NCBI RefSeq assembly: GCF_003105115.1
Contig: NZ_QETH01000024.1
Span: 1 to 57,041, forward strand
DNA length: 57,041 nucleotides
Source: Flavobacterium sp. HTF
GTDB lineage: Bacteria; Bacteroidota; Bacteroidia; Flavobacteriales; Flavobacteriaceae
Reading direction: 5' to 3'
Positions 1 to 8,245 of the stretch are shown here, one piece after another. Below the pieces are notes generated by a model. It made no database searches, was not told where the DNA came from, and was given only the letters and a program-made list of their open reading frames with translations. The stretch's first letter is position 1; every line of letters starts with the position of its first letter. Made by a program: the position numbers and the translations under genes.

Positions 1-36
1 GATAAAATACATTTTATGTCTCCCGGCGGAGAAGGA

Positions 37-771
37 ATGAACAGTATAATTGAAACTAAGATTCCGAATCAATATATGGCTTTTAAGCATATAGGAGAAC
101 TGTCATATATGCAATTTGATTTGGTTTTTTCTGATGAGGTTACTTTTAGTATTGAATCATTTCATTGTGCGCCAATATTTTTTGCTTACTGCTCGCAAGG
201 ACATTTAAAACACAGCTTTGGGGCAAACGGAAGTCTTACAAGTCTTAAAAAAGACCAGTCAGGAATTATGAGCAACAATACCACTATTAATAATGTGTTG
301 TATTTTGAAAGAAACAAGCCTGTCAAATTTTTATTGATCGGAGTTCCTACTGCTACTGTTCAGGTTGAAGACAATGTTGACATGATAGCCAAAATGACTA
401 AAATGTTTATGAATCCTTCCGGAAATTATATTGACGTGAAATCACAAAACGCTCAGATTGCCGAAAAAATTGCCGATTTTGGACGAATTACCCAAAAAGG
501 TATTGTCAAAAATCTTCTTAAAAAAAGCATTTTACAGAGTATCGTAGAAATTGAGGTTATGCAGCACAGTTACAATTATGTTACGATGATTGCACCAATC
601 CTAGATTTGGCCACCAGACAATTAGATGAAATCAAAAGAATTTCAAATATCAATGTATCTGAAGTTTTACACAACATCGGACATGCAGGAAGAAATTATC
701 TTCCAAGATTTTTCAAAGAGAAATATCACATTCTCAACAGTACTCAAAATACGTTAGCTAAGACAGCCTGA
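37..771 (+). CDS. AraC-like protein with a reduced DNA-binding domain
   Basis: Protein of 244 residues. The C-terminal 35 residues (VSEVLHNIGHAGRNYLPRFF and following) look like the second helix-turn-helix of AraC regulators, including the F-x-x-x-FK-type ending. A convincing first HTH is missing upstream, so this may be a divergent or degenerate member. The N-terminal 180 residues match no domain I can name. I chose the ATG at 37, which follows a purine-rich GGAGAAGGA; an in-frame ATG at 16 is possible, and the frame stays open to the window edge, so the gene could be longer. DNA-binding transcription factor is an inference from the C-terminus only. Confidence 0.6.
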   Translation: MNSIIETKIPNQYMAFKHIGELSYMQFDLVFSDEVTFSIESFHCAPIFFAYCSQGHLKHSFGANGSLTSLKKDQSGIMSNNTTINNVLYFERNKPVKFLLIGVPTATVQVEDNVDMIAKMTKMFMNPSGNYIDVKSQNAQIAEKIADFGRITQKGIVKNLLKKSILQSIVEIEVMQHSYNYVTMIAPILDLATRQLDEIKRISNINVSEVLHNIGHAGRNYLPRFFKEKYHILNSTQNTLAKTA

Positions 772-796
772 TATACACCTTAACTTGTAAGACCAA

Positions 797-828
797 AAAA
801 ACAGCTTAAAACAAGCTGTTTTTTTATT
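797..828. terminator. Bidirectional rho-independent terminator
   Basis: Stem AACAGCTT / AAGCTGTT with a 5-nt loop, flanked by an A-run on the left and a T-run on the right. It lies between two convergent genes and can serve both. Confidence 0.8.
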
Positions 829-832
829 TTTA

Positions 833-1096
833 TCAGTTTTCCTTTTCGTAATAAATAATAAAATAGACCATTACTAAATTTAAAAATAAGGAAACACTGT
901 TTGTGATAATAATGGGAAGATCGTTTTTGAGAATCCCGTATACAACCCAAACAGCAATTCCGAAAGTAAGGACGCTAAATGTCAAAAGCGAGATCTGCCG
1001 TACTTTTTTGGTTTTCCATACTTTATAAATTTGCGGAATGACTGATATTGTGACACATATACCAGCAAAGAGTCCAACAATGTCAGTGATATTCAT
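833..1096 (-). CDS. SemiSWEET family sugar transporter
   Basis: Protein of 87 residues, the usual length for a bacterial SemiSWEET (one triple-helix bundle of the MtN3/saliva PQ-loop family, working as a homodimer). Three membrane segments lie at about 5-25, 38-57 and 63-83. The PQ-loop motif is visible as SVIPQIYKVWKTK in the first segment. The family moves small sugars such as sucrose or glucose down their gradient across the inner membrane; the substrate here cannot be read from sequence. It is a single gene, convergent with the AraC-like gene, and has no sugar-metabolism neighbours. Confidence 0.85.
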   Translation of the reverse strand: MNITDIVGLFAGICVTISVIPQIYKVWKTKKVRQISLLTFSVLTFGIAVWVVYGILKNDLPIIITNSVSLFLNLVMVYFIIYYEKEN

Positions 1097-1549
1097 AGTT
1101 AACCGGATTTAGATTTGATTTTTAGAACACTAAAAGTATGAATATGATTTCAGGTATATTGACTTCAATAAAATTAAGGTTGACACAATAAAGCAAACTT
1201 CAAATTGCATTTTATGTCATTTTTTCTCCTTTTCAGAAATCGATTCTAAGTAGATTTTAAATTGATTTTGTTGTTTTTTGATTGAAAAACCCTACTTTAA
1301 TGAGTAAAAGCAGGGTTTGTTGACATTAAAAACAATTACTAATCCTTGCTGGTACAGATTATTATATCAAAACATGGGAATTATGAAACAATTTAGCTTT
1401 AGGATAAAAAAAGTCTTCTCCTTTTTTTTTATAAATTTGAAAGTTTGTCACCTGTTTTTTAGAAAAAATTTATTGCTTTAAGACAAAAATCCATTTAAAA
1501 TTGAGTTTTATTTCAAATATTTATTTCAATAACGTTTTACCCCAATAGA
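1097..1549. other. Intergenic region between divergent genes
   Basis: AT-rich, with no coding sequence seen. It holds a hairpin at 1286-1318 (AAACCCT ... AGGGTTT with a partly paired inner part). Because both flanking genes point away from it, the hairpin is not an ordinary terminator for either; it could belong to a leader or a small RNA. A TAAATTTG at 1432-1439 fits a Bacteroidota -7 box for the downstream signalling operon, but no good TTG -33 box sits at the right distance. Confidence 0.5.
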
Positions 1550-2773
1550 ATGATATTAATCGTAGACGATATTAGGGCTAATATAATTGCCTTAAAAAAA
1601 ACACTTGAACTGCATAATATAGAGGTCGATACGGCCGAGTCTGGTGAAGAGGCGTTAAAGAAAATTTTAAAAACAAACTATTGTCTGATCATTATGGATG
1701 TTCAGATGCCTGGCTTGGATGGATTTGAAGTAGTCAAAATTCTTTCAGGAAATAAAAGGACAAAAGAAATTCCCGTGATTTTTTTATCGGCTATCAGTGT
1801 CGAAAAAAAATATATTTTTAAAGGATACGAAACCGGCGCAGTAGATTACGTTACAAAACCGGTAGATACAGATTTACTTATTCTGAAAGTAAAAACCTTC
1901 ATTAAAATTTACGAACAGAAAAACGAATTGAGAGTGATGAAAGACTTACTTTCAAAAGAAATCAAAATTCGAAAAGAAGCTCAGGACAATCTCGAAATCA
2001 AAATTGCGGAAAGAACCAAAGAACTTGTTTTAAAAAATGAAGAACTCGAACTCAAAAATCACGAGTTACAGCAATTTTCCTGGGTAGTTTCTCATGATTT
2101 GAATGAACCCATACGGAAAATTCAGATTTTCATAAAAATCATAAAAGACCTTTATTTAAAAGAAAACGAAAAGGCAATTGATTATGTGGACCGTACTGTA
2201 AAATCTGCAGAGAGAATGCAAACGCTGATTACAGACTTGCTTGCTTATTCCAGATTATCTGCCAATGTCAAGCCCGAAAAAACCGACCTGAATGTTGTTT
2301 TACAGGAAGTGCTTTCGGATTTTGATTACCTGATCGAACGCAAAAATGCAATTGTAAAAACAGGAGGACTTCCGACAATAGACAGTATTCCGAGCCAGTT
2401 GCGCCAGGTATTTCAGAACCTTATCGGAAATGCTCTTAAATTTTCAGGAAATGCAGAACCACCCATTGTCGAAATTACTTCAGAACTAATAAAAACCAAA
2501 GATTTTGACGGAGAAGTTTCGCCGGACGGAAAATACTGCCGGATTATAGTTTCTGATAACGGAATCGGTTTTGATGAAATTTATCTTGACCGTATTTTTA
2601 TTATATTCCAAAGCTTAAATGATCGTCAGACTTATGAAGGAACCGGAATTGGTCTGGCAATCGCCAAAAAAATTGTAGAAAAACACAACGGATTAATAAC
2701 CGCTAAAAGTCAGGTAGGCAAGGGCGCCAGTTTTATTATTGTCCTTCCTTTAAAATATGAAAATCAGAATTAA
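1550..2773 (+). CDS. Hybrid two-component protein: receiver plus histidine kinase
   Basis: Protein of 407 residues without signal peptide or membrane segment, so cytosolic. Order: receiver domain 1-120 (acidic pair D6-D7, phospho-acceptor D50 in IIMDVQMPG, K-P near 104), coiled coil 120-170, HisKA with H182 in VSHDLNEP, HATPase_c with N-box QVFQNLIGNALKFS, G1 DNGIGF and G2 GTGIGLAIAKK. The receiver-first order suggests its kinase activity is switched by phosphorylation from a partner, plausibly the large kinase encoded next. First gene of a compact operon with only 18 nt to the next gene. Function by family; the input signal is unknown. Confidence 0.9.
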   Translation: MILIVDDIRANIIALKKTLELHNIEVDTAESGEEALKKILKTNYCLIIMDVQMPGLDGFEVVKILSGNKRTKEIPVIFLSAISVEKKYIFKGYETGAVDYVTKPVDTDLLILKVKTFIKIYEQKNELRVMKDLLSKEIKIRKEAQDNLEIKIAERTKELVLKNEELELKNHELQQFSWVVSHDLNEPIRKIQIFIKIIKDLYLKENEKAIDYVDRTVKSAERMQTLITDLLAYSRLSANVKPEKTDLNVVLQEVLSDFDYLIERKNAIVKTGGLPTIDSIPSQLRQVFQNLIGNALKFSGNAEPPIVEITSELIKTKDFDGEVSPDGKYCRIIVSDNGIGFDEIYLDRIFIIFQSLNDRQTYEGTGIGLAIAKKIVEKHNGLITAKSQVGKGASFIIVLPLKYENQN

Positions 2774-2791
2774 ACAACCGGATTAAAACCT

Positions 2792-5700
2792 ATGAAAAGC
2801 AATTTTAGAAGAAACTTACTAGTTAGTTCGATGGTTTCGCTATTGGTCCTTACGATCAGCTCTACAGCCTCATACATTAGTATTAAAAATTTGTTGAGAA
2901 GTAATTTTTGGGTCAACCATACCCAGGATGTAATTTATAACCTGAATCAGGGTGCTTCATCTATTACAGATGCGCAGACCAAAATGCGGGGTTACCTGCT
3001 TACAGGAGATGAAGAACTGGTCAAAGGATATAATGAAGCTGAAACACAGTCAAATGCTTATTTTGAAGTACTGGATGAGCTCACGATGGATAATCCGGCG
3101 CAGCAAAAACTGGTGAATGAATTAAAACCGCTACGATCTAATTTCTTTAAGTATTTAAACAACCAGATTGTAAAAAAACGTCTTGGCAAAAACAATGTGT
3201 CATTTGATCTTACTGAAGGAAGAAAAATGACCAGTGAACTGCGAAATTATTTCAGAAGAATTGAAAACAGCGAACAGGCTCTTTTAAAAGAAAGAAATGA
3301 AACTTCAGAACAATACGGAACATACAGTATTATCCTGATCATTGTAGCGTTTGTTATTGCTTTTGTCATTTCGATTGTGTTTTTAATCAGGATTCTAAAA
3401 GACTTTAAAGAGCGAACATTACTTCAGCTTGAGCTGGAACAAAAAGATAGGGAAACAGCCGAAAGAATAAAAGCAATCAGTACAATTGCGTCTAATATTT
3501 CGAGCGGAAATTATGATATAAAGGTCGAAGATACCAAGACAGACGCACTGGGCAGTGTCGGGGAATCATTAAACAATATGAGTTCTTCGCTTAAAACTTC
3601 TTTTAGTTTATTATCAGAAAAAGAATGGCTGCAAACCGGTATTGCCAAACTTAATAATGTCATGCTGGGTGATAAATCCATGAATCAGCTGTGTAAAGAT
3701 ATTATCGAGTTTTTATGTAATTATACCAACAGCAGTGCGGGTGTAATATACATACTCGAAGGTGATGAACTGTATGCAACTGCAGGATATAGTTATATAC
3801 CGGCAAAGAACAGGGAAGTAATTATAAAAGGTGAAGGTTTGCTGGGTCAGGCAATCGTATCAGGTAAAATATTAGAATTAAAATCAGTAGCTACAGATTT
3901 TATACAAATCAATTACGCACTGGGAGAAATAAAACCTACCCATATTGTGGCGGTTCCGCTTATAGATAACAGGGCAGAAGGCGCGTTGGAACTGGCAAGT
4001 ATTTACGGATTCTCTGATCTTCATTTAGAATTCCTGAGAATTGTAGGAAATAATATTGGTATTTCCATAAAATCAACCCAAAACCGTAAACGTGTAATGG
4101 AGTTGCTGGAAGAAACGCAATCGCAATCGGAAGAGCTGAAAATGCAGCATACGGAACTGGAAGCCATTAATGCTGAACTGGAAGCACAAACAGAGAAACT
4201 GCAGGCATCTGAAGAAGAATTAAGGGTACAGCAGGAAGAACTGGAACAAACCAATGAAGAACTTTCTGAACGCAGCGTTTTACTGGAAGAAAAAAACAAC
4301 GAAATCCAGAAAAAATCGGAAGCTCTTGAACTTACAACACGTTATAAGTCAGAGTTTTTGGCCAATATGTCACACGAATTAAGAACACCTTTAAATTCTA
4401 TTTTGCTTTTGAGCCGATTGTTGTCTGAAAACAACAGTCAGAGCATGAACAATGAAGAAATAGAATTTGCAAAAGTAATTCAGAGTTCAGGAAACAGTTT
4501 GCTTGGTTTAATTGATGAAATCCTTGATTTATCTAAAATTGAGGCCGGAAAAATGGAATTGGAATTTATCGATGTTTCAACAAGCGAAATTACGGACGGA
4601 ATGTCTAATTTATTCTCTGAAGTAGCAAAACAAAAAAATATCAAGTTTGAAGTGATTTCCAAAGATGCTCCAATTGTCATTAAAACAGACAAAATGAGAT
4701 TAGAGCAAATCCTGAAAAACCTGATTTCAAATGCGATAAAATTTACTGAAAAAGGGTCTGTAAGCCTGGAAATAAAAGTCAACGACGACGATGATAAGAT
4801 AATTTGTTTCATTGTAAAAGATACCGGAATCGGAATCCCGTTAGATAAACAGCCGTTGATTTTTGAAGCTTTCCAACAAGCTGACGGTTCTACAAAACGT
4901 AAATATGGAGGAACAGGTTTAGGATTATCAATCAGCAGGGAACTGGCAAAATTATTAAGAGGAGAAATCATCCTTAACAGTATAGAAGGAAAAGGAAGTA
5001 CGTTTACGCTCTGCCTGCCTGTTTATGCAATGCTGAATAAAAAGGTGGTTGTGGAGAAAAACCCTCCGATTGAAATCACACAAGAGATAGCAAATGAAGT
5101 AAAAGAAATCAAAAACAAATATATTTCAGCAATTATCCCTGATGAAATAGAAGATGACAGAGATACGATTTTTGAAGGAGACAAGGTAATCCTGATTGTT
5201 GAAGATGATATCAGTTTTGCAAAATCACTTCTGGCTTTTAGCCGTAATAATGGTTATAAAGCTATTATTGCCGTTCGTGGCGATTATGCGCTAAATTTTG
5301 CGATCATGTACAAGCCAATCGGAATTTTACTGGACATTGAGTTGCCAATAAAAAGCGGATGGGAAGTTTTGGAGGAATTAAAAAATAATATCCAGACCAA
5401 ACATATTCCGGTGCACATTATGTCATCGCACAAACTAAAACAGGAAAGTTTGTTAAAAGGAGCTATTGATTTTCTTGATAAACCGGCTGCTTTTGACAAA
5501 ATTCCGGAAGTTTTTACCAGAATAGAACGCATCATTACCAAAGAATCACAAAAGGTTTTAATTATAGAAGACAACCCGAAACATGCAAAAGCATTATCTT
5601 TTTTCTTAGAAACGCACAATATTAATTCAGAAATTAAAAGTGAAGTTACTGACGGCCTTGTGGCTCTGAACAAAAAAGAAATCGATTGTGTAATCCTGGA

Positions 5701-6364
5701 TATGGGAATTCCGGACAAACAGGCATATCAGATTTTAGACGGGGTCAAAAAGAATCCGGGCTTAGAAAATCTTCCGGTAATTGTATTTACAGGGAAAAGT
5801 TTATCATTAAAAGAAGAAGTAAAAATTAAAAAATATGCAGATTCCATTATTGTAAAAACAGCCCATTCGTACCAAAGAATGCTCGATGAAGTATCTTTAT
5901 TTTTGCATCTGGTTGAGGAGAATAAAAACGGAGACAACAGAAAAGAAAGTTATAAAAAGCTTAATTTACTGAACAATATCCTACTGGATAAAAAAGTGCT
6001 GATTGTTGATGATGATGTACGAAATATATATTCGCTGACAAAAGCGCTTGAAATCTTTAAAATGAATGTTATCACCGCTTTTGACGGTAAAGAAGCAATC
6101 AAGGTATTAGAAGAAAATCCGGATACCGATGTAGTTTTATTAGATATGATGATGCCAAATATGGATGGTTATGAAACGGCAGAAAAAATCCGTACAAATC
6201 CTAAATTCCTTTCACTGCCATTAATAGCCGTTACGGCAAAAGCAATGACAGGCGACAGGGAAAAATGTATCAAGGCCGGTGCTTCGGATTATATCACTAA
6301 GCCGGTAGATATTGATCAGCTATTATCATTATTGAGAGTTTGGTTATACGATAAAATAAAATAA
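2792..6364 (+). CDS. Membrane CHASE3-GAF hybrid histidine kinase with three receivers
   Basis: Protein of 1190 residues. Order: TM1 10-32; periplasmic CHASE3-like sensor 40-172; TM2 176-200; HAMP-like linker 200-265; GAF 286-425; long Glu-rich coiled coil 425-520; HisKA with H528 in NMSHELRTPLNS; HATPase_c 633-740 (N-box LKNLISNAIKF, DTGIGIP, GGTGLGLSIS); then three receivers with acceptors D848, D970 and D1118. The second receiver reads ILDMGIPD and the third ends in a canonical ITKPVDIDQLL. Such multi-receiver kinases integrate a periplasmic and a cytosolic signal and pass phosphate to stand-alone receivers such as the next gene, 6 nt downstream. Confidence 0.92.
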   Translation: MKSNFRRNLLVSSMVSLLVLTISSTASYISIKNLLRSNFWVNHTQDVIYNLNQGASSITDAQTKMRGYLLTGDEELVKGYNEAETQSNAYFEVLDELTMDNPAQQKLVNELKPLRSNFFKYLNNQIVKKRLGKNNVSFDLTEGRKMTSELRNYFRRIENSEQALLKERNETSEQYGTYSIILIIVAFVIAFVISIVFLIRILKDFKERTLLQLELEQKDRETAERIKAISTIASNISSGNYDIKVEDTKTDALGSVGESLNNMSSSLKTSFSLLSEKEWLQTGIAKLNNVMLGDKSMNQLCKDIIEFLCNYTNSSAGVIYILEGDELYATAGYSYIPAKNREVIIKGEGLLGQAIVSGKILELKSVATDFIQINYALGEIKPTHIVAVPLIDNRAEGALELASIYGFSDLHLEFLRIVGNNIGISIKSTQNRKRVMELLEETQSQSEELKMQHTELEAINAELEAQTEKLQASEEELRVQQEELEQTNEELSERSVLLEEKNNEIQKKSEALELTTRYKSEFLANMSHELRTPLNSILLLSRLLSENNSQSMNNEEIEFAKVIQSSGNSLLGLIDEILDLSKIEAGKMELEFIDVSTSEITDGMSNLFSEVAKQKNIKFEVISKDAPIVIKTDKMRLEQILKNLISNAIKFTEKGSVSLEIKVNDDDDKIICFIVKDTGIGIPLDKQPLIFEAFQQADGSTKRKYGGTGLGLSISRELAKLLRGEIILNSIEGKGSTFTLCLPVYAMLNKKVVVEKNPPIEITQEIANEVKEIKNKYISAIIPDEIEDDRDTIFEGDKVILIVEDDISFAKSLLAFSRNNGYKAIIAVRGDYALNFAIMYKPIGILLDIELPIKSGWEVLEELKNNIQTKHIPVHIMSSHKLKQESLLKGAIDFLDKPAAFDKIPEVFTRIERIITKESQKVLIIEDNPKHAKALSFFLETHNINSEIKSEVTDGLVALNKKEIDCVILDMGIPDKQAYQILDGVKKNPGLENLPVIVFTGKSLSLKEEVKIKKYADSIIVKTAHSYQRMLDEVSLFLHLVEENKNGDNRKESYKKLNLLNNILLDKKVLIVDDDVRNIYSLTKALEIFKMNVITAFDGKEAIKVLEENPDTDVVLLDMMMPNMDGYETAEKIRTNPKFLSLPLIAVTAKAMTGDREKCIKAGASDYITKPVDIDQLLSLLRVWLYDKIK

Positions 6365-6370
6365 TGCGAC

Positions 6371-6736
6371 ATGAGTAAAAAACGACTCTTAATTATAGAC
6401 GACGATCCAAGAAATATTTTTGCTCTGGTAAACACATTGCGTGCTAAATCCTATGATTGTTTATCTTGTTTAAGTGCAGAAGAAGCGTTGAAATTATTGC
6501 AGACAGACGAAATCATCGATGCCATACTGATTGACATGATGATGCCGGAAATGGATGGTTATGACGCTATTCCGCTAATAAAAAAAATACCTTTAAGAGA
6601 GGATACTCTGATTATTGCCGTAACAGCCCAGGCAATGGTCGGGGACAAAGAAAAATGCCTTGAAGCCGGTGCAGATGATTATATATCGAAGCCTATTGAT
6701 GTAGATAAATTACTGGAAGCTTTATCTAAAATTTGA
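6371..6736 (+). CDS. Single-domain response regulator
   Basis: Protein of 121 residues consisting only of a CheY-like receiver: acidic triad D10-D11-D12, phospho-acceptor D55 in ILIDMMMPEMDG, the T in VTAQAM, and K-P in ISKPIDVDKLL. It closely resembles the third receiver of the upstream kinase (shared MMMPxMDGY and GDxEKCxxAGAxDYIxKP), suggesting origin by duplication of that domain. There is no output domain, so it acts by protein contact, probably as a phosphate shuttle or on the CheR/CheB-like enzymes that follow. Eight bases separate it from the next gene. Confidence 0.9.
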   Translation: MSKKRLLIIDDDPRNIFALVNTLRAKSYDCLSCLSAEEALKLLQTDEIIDAILIDMMMPEMDGYDAIPLIKKIPLREDTLIIAVTAQAMVGDKEKCLEAGADDYISKPIDVDKLLEALSKI

Positions 6737-6743
6737 ATATATT

Positions 6744-7553
6744 ATGATTGAAGATATTGAGTTAGAAACGCTTATAAATGATATTTATGAGTATTATGGT
6801 TTTGACTTTGGAAATTATTCCAGAGCATCCCTAAAGAGGCGTGTAAACAGAGTATATCAATTAGACGGATTTTCAAATTTTTATGAGTTTTTATCAAAAG
6901 TAAAGTACGATCCCGAATATTATAAACGAATGATTGACGAAATAACGGTAAACGTGACAGAAATGTTTCGCGATCCCTCTTTTTACAAAATTGTTCGTAC
7001 AGAAATTCTGCCCCAACTGGCAACAAAACCTTTTATAAGATTATGGCATGCAGGATGTTCAACCGGCGAAGAAGTATATTCTATGGCCATAATGCTTAAA
7101 GAAGCGGGACTTTTGCATAAAGCCATTATTTATGCGACAGACATCAATTCTAAAGTTCTGGAAACTGCCAAAAAGGGAATTTTTCCTTTACGCATGATGA
7201 AAGAGTACTCAGAAAATTACCGTGATTCCGGCGGACAGGAAGATTTTTCCCATTATTACATTGCCAACTATGGCATTGCCAAGTTTAATGAAGAACTGTC
7301 TGAGAAAATGGTTTTTTCGCAGCATAATCTGGTTTCAGACAATTCATTCAATGAATTTGATTTTATACTATGCAGGAATGTTTTGATTTACTTTGATAAC
7401 AACCTGCAAAAAAGAGTAATCAATTTGTTTGATGAAAGCTTATCCCTTTTAGGATTTCTGGCATTAGGAACAAAAGAAACAATAAAATATTCTATATCGA
7501 CAACTAAATACAAGCAGTTAGAGAAAGAAAAAATATGGAGGAAAGTAAAATAA
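6744..7553 (+). CDS. CheR-like SAM-dependent methyltransferase
   Basis: Protein of 269 residues, the usual length for CheR. The N-terminal all-helical domain is about 1-75 (YSRASLKRRVNRV). The SAM-binding domain contains LWHAGCSTGEEVYSMAIML (motif I, GCSTGEE), IYATDINSKVLETAKKGIF, and FDFILCRNVLIYFD, all typical of CheR. The family methylates glutamates of chemoreceptors, yet no chemoreceptor, CheA or CheW is encoded in the window. In Bacteroidota such genes often travel with hybrid kinases, so the target may be a kinase coiled coil; that is inference. The last 19 bases overlap the next gene, indicating translational coupling. Confidence 0.88.
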   Translation: MIEDIELETLINDIYEYYGFDFGNYSRASLKRRVNRVYQLDGFSNFYEFLSKVKYDPEYYKRMIDEITVNVTEMFRDPSFYKIVRTEILPQLATKPFIRLWHAGCSTGEEVYSMAIMLKEAGLLHKAIIYATDINSKVLETAKKGIFPLRMMKEYSENYRDSGGQEDFSHYYIANYGIAKFNEELSEKMVFSQHNLVSDNSFNEFDFILCRNVLIYFDNNLQKRVINLFDESLSLLGFLALGTKETIKYSISTTKYKQLEKEKIWRKVK

Positions 7554-8119
7554 TATCAGACTGCAAAGTGGTAATTATAGGAGGATCTGCCGGGAGCTTA
7601 AACGCTCTGCTGCAAATTCTTCCGGACCTTCATTATTTAAATTCTTTTGCACTCGTAATTGTGCTCCACCGCAGAGGTACTGATGATCTGACCCTTGAGG
7701 AACTAATTAAAATGAAGACTACCATACAGGTAAAAGCAATTGAGGACAAGGAACGTTTATTGCCCGGCTTTGTCTATGTAGCACCATCAAACTATCATTT
7801 GTTATTTGAAAAAGACGATACATTTTCTCTCGATACTTCTGAAAAAATAAATTACAGCAGACCCAGTATCGATGTTTCATTTGAATCGGCTGCAGAAGTT
7901 TACGGAGACACTTTGGTTGGGATTTTATTATCCGGTTCCAACAGTGACGGGACAGAAGGTTTAAAATTTATTCAGAAGGCGGGAGGTACTATCATTGTTC
8001 AGGATCCCGATTCTGCCGATATGCCGTTTATGCCCAGTAACGCCATAAAAAATATGACACCGGATTATATTTTAAATACAGAAGAAATCCTTAACCTCAT
8101 AATCTCTATCAATAAATAA
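7535..8119 (+). CDS. CheB-type methylesterase domain protein without receiver
   Basis: Protein of 194 residues made of the CheB esterase domain only; the N-terminal receiver of classical CheB is missing. The catalytic triad fits S18 (VIIGGSAGSL), H45 (VIVLHRRG) and D138 (LLSGSNSDGTEG). The S-x-G-S sequence replaces the commoner S-T-G-G. The family removes methyl groups or deamidates glutamines on signalling proteins in the cytosol. Last gene of the signalling operon. Lacking its own receiver, its control may come from the stand-alone receiver two genes upstream, which is inference. Confidence 0.87.
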   Translation: MEESKIISDCKVVIIGGSAGSLNALLQILPDLHYLNSFALVIVLHRRGTDDLTLEELIKMKTTIQVKAIEDKERLLPGFVYVAPSNYHLLFEKDDTFSLDTSEKINYSRPSIDVSFESAAEVYGDTLVGILLSGSNSDGTEGLKFIQKAGGTIIVQDPDSADMPFMPSNAIKNMTPDYILNTEEILNLIISINK

Positions 8120-8245
8120 TCAATTTCCAAAAGATTATTATTCGGTAACAATTGCATAAAATCACTTTGAATTTTAATAATTAAAATTGCAGATTATAAA
8201 CTTATAAGTCATTTTATAAATCTGGCATTTGCAAAATTGTTATTT

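Noticed and set aside
4021..4971. Long minus-strand frames opposite the large hybrid kinase gene
   Set aside because: Ser-rich products arising from the Glu-rich coding strand; the plus-strand frame has clear kinase domains throughout.
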